From positions 24,735,369 through 24,799,368 of the forward strand of contig OX344754.2 of assembly GCA_947034885.2 (NCBI GenBank): a stretch of DNA of 64,000 nt, in the 5' to 3' direction. Shown in pieces: positions 25,624 through 35,336 of the stretch. How positions within the stretch are numbered: the stretch's first letter is position 1; each line of letters opens with the position of its first letter. A program made the translations under genes and the position numbers. The notes under the pieces were generated by a model. That model saw nothing but the letters and a program-made list of their open reading frames with translations, made no database searches and was not told the DNA's origin. This DNA comes from Thuidium tamariscinum (Eukaryota; Streptophyta; Bryopsida; Hypnales; Thuidiaceae).

Positions 25624-28338
25624 GCGGAGGGATCTACTTGCACTGCTTCGGTCTAGTCCGTTTTCAGAAGTCCAAAGCATCATCATCTACTGCACATATC
25701 AGGTATTAAGAGGTTCACATGTCCATGTACGACTTGAATTTCATATTTTTTGATTCTTAGACTGGGTCATTCCTCTTGTCCCTTAATGAGGTACCTGTTC
25801 ATGCAGGTTGAAGCTGATGATATAAGCAGATATTTGGAGGAGAAAACGATTGCTGCTAAGGTTTGCCTGCCGTCCCAAGCATGTTGTCTTTGTGTCAAGA
25901 GTGAAGTATAGCGTTCCCATGGTTAGCCAATGCTACTGGTGAAGGCATTATTAGTGCTTCTTCTAATTTTCAATCACATTTTTAATTGTTCCTGCAGAGC
26001 TATCATATTGGTAGACCGTCCTCTGAACGAACTCGTGTTTACCAACTCTTCTGCAGTAACAAACTGCGTGTGGTAAGTTAGTTCTTCCTAACCCTTTGCT
26101 TTTCTTCGAATCTGGATATTCTCGTTCTTGGGACTTCATTCTCGACATTATTGAGCAGGGATAAGAAGACTTGCATGTACGTTTATTAAGAACTTCCACG
26201 AACTTCCGTTTTATGAGGTCTGTTGTTCTGATGTGCAGGTTGTTGCCACTGTTGCTTTTGGAATGGGCTTGGATAAAAGGAACATTGGTTCGGTAATTTA
26301 ACATTTTGAACTTCCGCTGAAGGCTTTCTCATGCAACTGTGGTCTCCTCGACATTGTATTGTTGCAATAATCTGATCCTTGCTTTGGGATAGTTAGGTTG
26401 TAATTTTTTTACTGGACGTTGAAGAGCAGCAGATGATCAGTGGGCACAGGCATTGTTGAAGGGGATAATTATATTTAACCTAGAACTTTGAAACCAACTG
26501 AGTTCTAGTTTTGAACTTCCCATTCTGCAGGTAAGTCACTACAACATGCCTAGAAGTCTGGAGCATTATGTACAGGCAGCCTAGTTCATCCCTGCGGTTG
26601 CAATTCTCTTACAAATAACGCTCTTTTCTTCATGGGGAGATATAAGTTTATGACGTTGAATACTATGCAGGAAACGTGACGTGCAGGTCGTGATGGCAAA
26701 CCTGCCTTCTGCCACGTTTTTCTGGACGATACAGACTATTTGAAACTCCGCAGTCTTGCACACAGGTATGGCAACTAGGTGGCATAGACTTTTGGTATAT
26801 CATTTGGTATATTTCCTCTCTTAAATATGAAAGAGATAACTCTACAATCTAAATACGACTGGTGTTTGTATGTCAAATTGGTTAGATGAGGCTTGATCTA
26901 TCTCGAAGGCTATGGTAGCCTTGCCGTTGCTCATCATTTTCAAACCTTTATTTCAGCTGACATTTCGGCTATTCTGCAGCGACGGTGCGGACACCTTCGC
27001 TGTGAACAAGTTTCTTTGTCGAGTGTTTCAAAGTCCACCAGATACATCAAAGTCTATGACCTCAATCAATGTTGAACAAACAGCTATTGAATTGGATCTC
27101 AAAGAAGAGGTAAAGATATAGCTTCAAACATGCTGTCCCAACTTTAGAGTGAGTTAATCTTTCCTGAAGCAGTGATCTTTGCCTCGATCGTATCTGAAAT
27201 CTTGGATGTACAGGTCAGGGCTACAATTTTGTCGTTCATGGAAGTCGGAAAGGTGCAGTACGTGCATGTGCATTCCAAGTTAAAAGCAACATGAACTTAA
27301 CGTTCTACAAAGTGAGTGTTTGTGTTTGTTTAGTCTTTTAACTCTTTCAGAATTATGCAATTATTCACTTTGTATTCTTAAGGTAGACCTTTGCTGAGTT
27401 GGGGGGTCTCGTGTCTCAGACTAAAGCTGCTTTTCTTGCAAAACATAGTGCTCTGGTGGCGGCAATCGTCCTAAGGTGACTCCTCTCTCCTTACATAGAT
27501 TTCACCCATTTTATTGGATTCTGAAGTTATTTGGTTCTCATTTGATTGTTCTCGGACAAGATCATGTTATTTCTGTCTTCTTTGTGTCATGTTATGAGGG
27601 CCTGCAGTTCTTTGTATTTTATCAGTTATTTTCAGCATCTGGGATTTCAGGCCGTTGTTGATTTGAAAGCTGGACCAGTTTAGTTTGTCCAGTTTTTGCA
27701 CCCCTACTGGATGTACCTTCTATCAGGTGGCCAAGCTTGATGCAATGTATACTGCAGCAGCAGCTGCTGCGTCTCGTCGTGGCGAAGAGACGAGCAGTAA
27801 TTCTGAGTGTACTGCCCAGCAACTATCTCTGCAAAGTAGTATCAGTACATACTTCAACAGATGTGAAGATAAACCGACAACCCCAGCTGCACCTAGCATT
27901 GTGGAGTCCACAAGGTAGAGTCCCTATTTCAGGTCCTCTCTACCTTGGTTTCTTATTTAACAATTATCTTCTCTGCCCTACAACACTTTCCTAGGATTAT
28001 GAAGCTCTGTACAACTCTTACAAAGCACTAGTGGTACGGATATTACGATGTTGCAGCTCTTTCTTGAGGGCAGATATCAAGGTATGGTTACTACTGAATC
28101 TTTCACCAAAGCTGTTATGATTTTTGGAAGTTTGTGGCTGTAGTATCAGTTATTTATTTTTCTGTGTGTAATATTCATGGAATTGCTAAACCTATTCAAA
28201 GAACTGATGTTGATACGCTCCACTACTGAGCAGGTCCTCTCAAAATCCCACCAGAATGCGAGTTTCACTGGCAGAGTGGTCGCCCGAATATTGCATGGTC
28301 TGTGGAGCCCTACATATCCTTACGCATCTTGGTGCAAG

Positions 28339-28490
28339 CACTACTAGAAAAGTCACCCCGAATGAACTGAACTATGTTGATTAGGACATCTTGATTCGGA
28401 CACTTTTAACACAATTGTGTTAAAAGTGTCCGAATCAAGATGTCCTAATCAACATAGTTCAGTTCATTTGGGGTGACTTTTCTAGTAGTG
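28339..28490. mobile_element. Palindromic CACTA-type MITE inside a RecQ coding exon
   Basis: 152-bp near-perfect hairpin with ends CACTACTAGAAAAGTCACC and its inverse, flanked by AAG (28336-28338) and AAG (28491-28493). Removing the element and one AAG restores the reading TGG TGC AAG AAT CAC TTT TGG (WCKNHFW), which fits the conserved RecQ segment after SPTYPYAS. The element itself brings a stop (CAC TAC TAG). Confidence 0.92.
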
Positions 28491-28960
28491 AAGAATCACT
28501 TTTGGTATGTACCTCATCTCCTATTGAAATTTGATGTTTAAAGAGTAAACAAGTGTGGATAATATAGGTGTTGGTATCCATTTGCAGGTTCTCTTTTGAG
28601 ACGAGTTGATAGCTAACATATCTACCTCATTGTGCGGGAGCTTTCTCATGCATAGAACGTGGATGTGGCTATTGAAGTACTAGTATGTAATATAATGTGT
28701 GACTGCTTCCAATTGACTGCAAGTCCACAATTGTCTGTGAAGCACCTCATGACAACTAAGTTCGAAGTGCACTGTTGAAGGTACAAACTTTTTGATGAGC
28801 ATCAAATTAATAGCTTCTATAGTGGAATACACAATTGCTCAGTGCAGAGTTACTGCATCATTTCGAACCACTTAGATATTTCATGAAGTGTAATATAGGC
28901 TAGGAGGAGGTGCAATGGTTGTCAAGCATGTTCGATGTCCAATTGATTCACCAAGAACAA

Positions 28961-29038
28961 CATTGCACAGGTATTGTGAGCAATGAGTAGCATATTCCAG
29001 CATTGCACAGGTACTGTGAGCAATGAGCAACATATTCA
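28961..29038. repeat. Two-copy tandem duplication, 40-bp unit
   Basis: CATTGCACAGGTATTGTGAG and its neighbour CATTGCACAGGTACTGTGAG start at 28961 and 29001; the units also share CAATGAG and CATATTC. Confidence 0.85.
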
Positions 29039-29550
29039 TCTCTTGAAGAATGAAGATTTCTATACATTTTGAACGAATTTCAAGTCGTAGAGTTTCATAG
29101 TTTGGAGCTTTGTTTCCACACAATTGGTACCTTAGTACCAGAGCTCACATAAGTTAGTGCATGCTTTGCATCCCTGTTCATATAACATGTGTACGATGTA
29201 GGCTACCAAACTTTGCCGTCATTTTTTAAATGTGATTGTGAGTAGCATTATTAGGTCACCTGACTGTAAAACCAATATAGCTCAATTGAAGAGATACCTA
29301 TTATAAAAGACGTTAGTACATGATGGATAATTAATTTCCATGCTAGCCTTTCTACCTTAGAAACATATGTGCTACAGTGCAGAATTAGCATATGTTGTGT
29401 GTATAGTAGTATGTACATGCTCGTAGCATGAAATATAGAAACAAATGCTTCATAGCATACTATGCAAAGCGCACAGATGTTAAAATATGCTAGTGTACAA
29501 GTGTTGTGATGTAATAGAATGTTTATGAAGAAGTTGGCCAACGTGTTATT

Positions 29551-29701
29551 CAATGTATAATCTCATCTATGCCTTGTTTATTATGATACGCTTGAGGATG
29601 TCAATAATGATGAAATAACATGGGAAATTCAATGTATAATCTCATCAATGCCTTGTTCATTATAATATGCTTGAGGATGTCAATGACTATGTAATAACAT
29701 G
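29551..29701. repeat. Two-copy tandem duplication, 79-bp unit
   Basis: CAATGTATAATCTCATC begins at 29551 and again at 29630; both copies continue through GCTTGAGGATGTCAAT and end ATAACATG. Confidence 0.88.
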
Positions 29702-32000
29702 CGGGGAAAAAAACGTATAGCACATGTCTATGAGGTATCGATGATTTTCAAGAACATGACCCAAGGAAAAGCAAATGGTTTTTTTAATGTTCAAGTCCTC
29801 ATTACACGTGTTCAGCAATGTACAATAGTACTAGGAAAATATTGAATGACAAGGTCAATCTATTTTTGTGGTTGTTGACACTCACATCTTCCAGAATGCA
29901 CTTATAGGATCAACTAATTATTCAAAACATTACTCTAATGCGCTACTCATCGTGCAACACATGTACCCTATTGTCAAACTGTACATGGCGAGTTCCATAT
30001 TCTCTTTGTGACCATGTTAAGAAGAATGTGCAAAAAATTCTCCACTCTACTGCTATGTTCTGTAGCACACATAGAACTCCATACTAGTTTGTGCAGAATC
30101 AGTGGCACTGTTGCAAATGTTGTCTTATTAATCTTCAAAACATAATTAAGTATGAACGCACCAAACACTCAGCAGGCCTCTAAAAACATGCAATCAAACA
30201 TAGCGCCTCGTTACTTCATCATGGAATTTGTCATCTTAAACACTGAAAATCTGTTGATATTGATAGCTTCAGTGTTGCTGTGAATGTCACAGACCACGTC
30301 TCTTTGTTTTCCAGGACGTTGAGTTCAATATGAACTGCAATGTTCAACTGAAGTGAACTGAAACAATCTCATTTGCCACATCAACGTCGGTCTGGTCAGG
30401 AAAAAAATAAAAAATAAAAAAAAATAACTTGGTGATGACGTGGCGCTGACGTGGCGCTGACGTGGCTTGTTTTTTTACCCCTTTTTACCCTCAAAATTGT
30501 TGTGATTTCTGTGATGTTCCTCACTAAACGCAACATGTTTTTCCTAATTCTGTTGTGTTTTTCCCTTGTCTTTTTTGACGGATTTTCCTAGACATTCATA
30601 GTTTACATGCCTGATGTTGTGATTCACATCCACCCACGTCTCAGGGCTTGTCACAAAAAACAAGTCTTTCTTCTAGTGAGAGCTTTGGCTCACAATATAA
30701 ATACATAGAGTGCCTCCCCCCCTTGAGGTTTATCTTTTTCATTTCTTTATAAAATAATTTTCTTAATAGAATATTTTCTTTTTTCTTTTTTTTCTTGAAA
30801 TGATGCATTGTTAGTGGCCTTTGTCTTTGATGTTGTATAATATCTTCTTCCTTAAAGTCCAATTGTATGATTTGCTTAATTCCTATTGACATGCCACCAA
30901 TACTTCTAAAAATGTGTGCTATTGTTGTTGCACTAGTTTTGAACACTTTAGGGGTTTCAATAAACATACACTAAAGTATTTAAGAAGAAATCAAGAGCAA
31001 TTGTTAAGTCCCATTTTCCCTTAATGCAAATGACAACATCACCACTCTGATTCTACTATAGAATGACTTTGTGTGACTACCAAACAACTTCCTATGACTG
31101 CCAAACGACTACTTAGAAGTTTGATTTGGACTAATGCACAACTACTCTACTACTACATACCTACTCTATTACTACTCTAGAGCCTTAACCCTAAACCCTT
31201 TCCAAATTGTTTAACAAATTTGTCTATAACTTTTGATTTGAAGCTCAAAATCTGAAATGGATTTTTGGAGATGAAAATGAAAATGATCTTTCAACTTTCA
31301 TTAGTTCAAATTTTTTTGAAAAAAGTTAATGTACTATGCCTCAATGAGGTTTGAAATATTATTTGTAATACAATTTCTGCGTTTTCTATATATCCCACAA
31401 GTTTTGTCTTGCCAACTACTATCCTACTTCTATGAAAGGCTTATCATTTCTTCTATTCATACTCACACACTAAGTGGCAATAAATAAGCCTTGGTGTATG
31501 GTGTATGGTGTGTGGCATTTGGTGAATTGTGTTTGGCATATGGTATATTGTATATGGTGCATTGTGTATTGCATATTTATTGTGTACGGTGTATAATTGT
31601 GAAATTTTGAGTACATTCATATATGATTGTAGAATGACTATTGCTCATATAATTGTTAATACATTTTTCTTACACACATTGCTACAAATAAAAAATAACT
31701 TTCAACATCCTTAAAGAGTAATTTAAACCCTAACTCTACATTACTCAAAAATGACTATGAAATGACTTGCTATGTGGCAGTCCATCTTAAAATTCATCAC
31801 AACTTCTGAATGACTATAAAATGACTTCACAGTGACTTACATGTGACTCTGACGTGGCTGTCCACGTTAGCAATACTTGGACTATATTATAACTACAAAA
31901 TGACTGCATGATGACTTCATAATGACTTACACATGACTCTGACGTCACCAACCTACATACAATATCACAACTGCAAAATGACTACATAATGACTTCACAA

Positions 32001-33783
32001 CACTAGTAGAAAAAAACAGTGACCAAATTAACAAAACTCAACACAAAAGTGTTGATTTTTTTTGTTGATTTGGACGTATTAATTTGGGTACTTTTCAACA
32101 CAAAAGTGTTGATTTTTTAACAAAAAAATGTCAAATTTTAACAAAAAAGTGTTCATTTCTAACAAAAAAGTGTTGATTTTTTTTGTTAATAAGGATATTT
32201 TTTTAAAATATATTTTAAAAAATTCATAAACAAATTCAACCTCTAGGGAGGTGCCACGTGGCGACCTATCCATTTGCCACGTGGCAGCTATTGAGGAAAT
32301 GAGGCCACCGGGGTTTGAACCCGCAACCTCGTGGTTGGAGGCCAAGGCTCTTGTCAAGGCACCAAGCACTTAAGATGTGTGATTGTTAACGAATTAGAAA
32401 TGTATTTAGATAGTTCTTTCGGGTTTTTTTCAATTCTTTTTTAAAGTCAGTAGACTTTAGAGTCGATTCAGACCTAGTAAAAGAACTTTTTTGGAAAAAC
32501 TTTGAACTAAAGAAAGTTGAGAAATAAAGTCCAACAATTTTTTTGAGATTTGGATCTTCCAATCAAAAGTTATATACAAAAATCAGAGAGAGGTTTGAAA
32601 TTTTTTAAAATAAATGTTCATTTCCACCCCTCTCTAATTTTTGTCCATAACTTTTGATTGGAAGAATTAAATCTCAAAAAAATTATTGGAGGTGAAAGAA
32701 GACTTTATTTCTCAACTTTATTTATTTCAAAATTTTTCCAAAAAAGTTTTTTTACTAGGTCTGAATCGCCCCTAAAGTCTGCTGACTTTTCAAAAATCCA
32801 ATTTGTGATGATTTAATTTAAAAAGAAATCTACATTGTAAAATTAAGACTCCAAAGGCTTATAAAGAAACAAAAGGATTAAAATTGTACTTATATTTGAA
32901 TTTGGAGTTGAGACATATAATTTTAATTATAATATTCTTTAACGTTTTTCCCATCAAAAGTCAATAGACTTTAGTGGCGATTTTGTTCTAGTAGATAAAC
33001 TTTTCAAAAAAACCTTTGAACCAATGAAAGTTGTAAGATGAAGATATCTTTCACCTGCAACAATCCAATTAAGATTTAGATCTTTCAATTAAAAGGCATG
33101 GACAAAAATCAGAGAAGGTGTTTAAAAATGTGAAAAAGATGTCCATTTCTACTCTTCTCTGATTTTTATTCATTACTTTTGATTGGAATATCTAAATCTC
33201 AAAAAAATTGTTTGAGGTGAAAGATATATCAATTCTACAACTTTCATTAGTCCAAAATTTATTGAAAAAATCAATTTTACAAAAAAGTTTCTTAACATTT
33301 TATAACAGTGCCTCTGAAATTTATTCATAACTTTTGATTGAATACTCCAAATTGCAAACGGTTTTTTGGAGATGAAAGATTGTTTGATTCCCCAACTTTT
33401 ATGTGTTCAAAGTTTTTTGAAAAAAGTTCTTTTTCTATGACAAAATGACCTCTAAAGTCTACTGATTTTACACAATACCGAATAGTGAATGATGAATTTA
33501 AAAAAACAAACAAGGTATTGTGCATAGAACACTAACTATGATGATTCAAACATTTTTCAAATAAAAAAAACTAATTTGAGACACATATATGTGAAAATGA
33601 ACAAAAAAGTGTTGATTTTTTTGTTACTTTTGAATTACAGTATCCAAATCAACAAAAAAAAGTGTTGATTTTGACAATGTGTACTAGAATCAACAAAAAA
33701 ATGTGAAAATAGACAATGTAGTATCCACTTCAACGAAAAATTGTTGATGTTTTGTTAATTTGGTCACTGTTTTTCTAGTAGTG
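32001..33783. mobile_element. Nested 1.8-kb CACTA-like element
   Basis: Ends CACTAGTAGAAAAAAACAGT and the inverse of CACTACTAGAAAAACAGTGA; a 3-bp duplication CAA flanks it (31998-32000 and 33784-33786). Both subterminal regions carry copies of AACAAAAAAGTGTTGATTTT. The middle has two imperfect palindromes centred near 32615 and 33135 built on related sequence (GTCAGTAGACTTTAG, CATAACTTTTGATTGGAA). No transposase frame. It sits in the right subterminal repeats of the 30-kb element and joins them cleanly when removed. Confidence 0.88.
32225..32375 (-). mobile_element. tRNA-derived SINE
   Basis: On the minus strand an A-box-like TTGGTGCCTTGACAAG is followed by the B box GGTTCAAACCC with the flanking AGGTTGCGG and GGTGGCC, then a tRNA-unrelated tail (CCACGTGGCAAATGG) leading into A/T-rich sequence. 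The anticodon arm does not fold convincingly, so this is a SINE rather than a working tRNA gene. It lies inside the nested CACTA-like element. Confidence 0.7.
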
Positions 33784-34118
33784 CAATGACTTACATGTGA
33801 CTCTGACGTGGATGTCCACGTCAACAATGCTTGGACTATATCACGACTGCAAAATGACTGCATAATTGGATGACGTAGACATCTATGTTAGCAAAATTTC
33901 TTTAAAAATGGGCAGCTGCCCAATCTTTTCTAAAAATTTGCTTGTCCACCTCATCGTCCATGTAGACCCCCTCATCCATTTTCCATCCAAGTCTAAAATG
34001 GATGGTGATAATAAGATTGCAATCATTTAAAGAATGACTTGTCCACAATGACTCCAGAGCCTCGAGTCGCGACGCAGTCATTTTTGTCTGGAATGACTGG
34101 TTTTGAGTCATAGATCGC

Positions 34119-34148
34119 AGTCATTTATACCCCTCCTTTTTTGTAGTG
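34119..34148 (-). repeat. Right TIR of the 30-kb CACTA element
   Basis: On the minus strand it begins CACTACAAAAAAGGAGGGGT, the inverse partner of 3939-3968. TCT follows at 34149-34151, then AATTGCA, which continues the intron sequence seen uninterrupted in the right gene copy. Confidence 0.93.
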
Positions 34149-34467
34149 TCTAATTGCATTTTTATTAGAATCTTTGATTGATTCAACATCTAAACGTTTC
34201 TAAAGTTGATACATGTTTGCGTAATATTTAGATCTCCTAAACCAAACATCAAATGCTTTTATTTTTTTGCTCATTTTCCTTAAGATTTAAAATCTTTAAG
34301 GTTTAGAAACAAAATTTCATAAAAATATGACAATTAATAAAATAATTATAGTTTTTTGCTTTAAAATATCATAAGAAGACAAAAAGATTTGAGGTTTGAG
34401 CAAAGCCTCAAATTAACAAGAATTTTAGCAAATTTTCAACAAAAAATGTACTCGTTTTTTCTCTTAA

Positions 34468-35250
34468 CCCCTAAAGGACCAAGGCCTTTTTTCTGTCAAA
34501 AACTTCTCAAAACTGTCATTTCTGTTGCATTCATCCAAGAAAACAAAAAATATTTTTTTTCAGAATCTAACCGTAGGATCTTGTACTTAACTTGATTGAG
34601 ATCAAGTCGTAAAAATTTCATGAAGTTTGACCATACAGATTGGAAGATATGAGCATTCAAAGTTGGAAATACAAGTTTTTTTGAATTGTGGTTTGCAATT
34701 TCAGATGACTTTGACTGGAATTTGTATTAAAAAATTGCACTATAGACTTTGAATTTATAATTTCTTGTGTTAAGAAATTGAGTTGAGAATCTAGGAAAAA
34801 AATTTCACACAAAAAACACTTGATTTTCATTCTTTAAAAAATTGTTAAGTAGATGTAGGTCCAAGATTGAAAGAAAAACTAAATGGTTAATAACTCTAAG
34901 ATGGGATTGAAATACAATAATCCCAATGGTGAGATTGTTCTAGAAAGTAAACATAACCTTATCCAACAATTTCTTTTGAAAAATTGTGAAAATTGCATTC
35001 AAAAATGAATCCTATAATTTATTTTCTTAAGAAATTGTTTAGATTGCCCAAAAAACAAGATTGTCCATAACTTTTTCATTATAAGTCCAAATAGAGTAAA
35101 TCAAAGCTTCACATGTAGGCAAAAATATATTATTTTAGAAAAAAAAATTAAAAAATTAAATTTTGACTTTTTGCAAAAAAAAATTCTGCCCGCTGAATGA
35201 AAATTTGGGCTTTTTGTGGTATAACTTTTGCTCCCCGTCACCAATGATTT
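34468..35250 (+). mobile_element. TTAA-family element, copy 5 (3' end lost)
   Basis: TTAA at 34464-34467 then CCCCTAAAGGACCAAGGCC. The interior (CAAAACTGTCATTTCTGTTG, CTAACCGTAGGATCTTG, GGTATAACTTTTGCTCC) matches the reverse complement of 38942-40602. The right end is not found; similarity fades near 35250. The right arm has a related element at the same intron position (57831-58566), so an insertion here predates the inverted duplication. Confidence 0.7.
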
Positions 35251-35336
35251 TTGTAGTCCTATTTTAAATAGTTTTATTCAATTTTGAAATGAAAAGGTTT
35301 AGGAATTAGCCTAAAATTGGTTGTTGTATTTTACAG

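Larger units (their letters stand above)
23490..28640 (+). pseudogene. RecQ DNA helicase (plant RECQ5-like), decayed
   Basis: RecQ enzymes are ATP-driven 3'-5' DNA helicases of genome maintenance. Exons: about 23490-24004 (Walker A PTGAGKS, 23972-23992), 24433-24552, one ending 24745, 25030-25142 (DEAHC, 25117 on), 25306-25515 (WSHNFRP, ALTATAT), 25624-25702, 25807-25860, 25998-26072, 26239-26292 (ATVAFGMGLDK), 26531-26575, 26671-26765 (RAGRDGK), 26980-27109, 27214-27311, 27387-27475, 27727-27914 and parts to about 28610 (FTGRVVARILHGLWSP). Lesions: a TGA (26677-26679) replaces the expected Gly in the ETGRAGRDG motif; the donor at 26576 reads GC; a 1-nt loss near 27292 brings TGA; the third exon and the exon at about 27990 do not keep frame; a MITE sits in the exon at 28339. 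WSHNFRP and NLHLSVS recall the RECQL4/plant RECQ5 type; subfamily not certain. Confidence 0.9.
28641..31734. other. Intergenic part of the CACTA element with small duplications
   Basis: No gene recognised. Contains two tandem duplications (28961-29038 and 29551-29701), a triplicated GACGTGGC(GCT) word near 30434-30468, an A/T-rich purine-pyrimidine stretch near 30720-30800, and from about 31020 on the ATGACT-type words of the right subterminal region. TGT/GGTGTATGG-rich sequence lies at 31490-31590. Confidence 0.5.
31735..33880. repeat. Right subterminal repeats, split by a nested element
   Basis: Units of roughly 90-100 bp with AAAATGACT, CATAATGACTTCA and ACATGTGACTCTGACGT occur at about 31735-32000 and resume at 33784-33880. 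The interruption is the nested CACTA-like element 32001-33783. The words match the left subterminal region in type but not in unit length. Confidence 0.75.
3939..34148. mobile_element. 30.2-kb CACTA-type transposon carrying gene fragments (Pack-CACTA)
   Basis: The ends are CACTACAAAAAA and its inverse, with TIRs of 30 bp matching at 28 positions by eye. The element is flanked by the 3-bp direct repeat TCT (3936-3938 and 34149-34151), the size expected for CACTA (En/Spm) transposons. The right arm of the inverted duplication has the same flanking sequence joined with one TCT (58894-58896 on the opposite strand), so the whole interval is one insertion. Both subterminal regions are full of ATGACT-type repeats, the usual binding-site architecture. 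No TnpD/TnpA-like transposase frame is visible, so it is probably non-autonomous. Cargo: JMJD5, thimet oligopeptidase and RecQ pieces, plus later insertions. Confidence 0.92.

Noticed and set aside
31186-31200. Telomere-like CCCTAAACCC word
   Set aside because: One and a half units only; not an array.
32079-32369. 96-codon minus-strand frame containing EVAGSNPGG
   Set aside because: This is the chance translation of the tRNA-like part of a SINE.
32280-32372. Functional tRNA gene
   Set aside because: The B box is good, but the A box is degenerate and I cannot form a proper anticodon arm.
3939-34148. Normal gene-rich segment containing intact JMJD5, TOP and RecQ genes
   Set aside because: The genes are truncated at unnatural points or carry several lesions, and the paralogous empty site shows the segment is an insertion.
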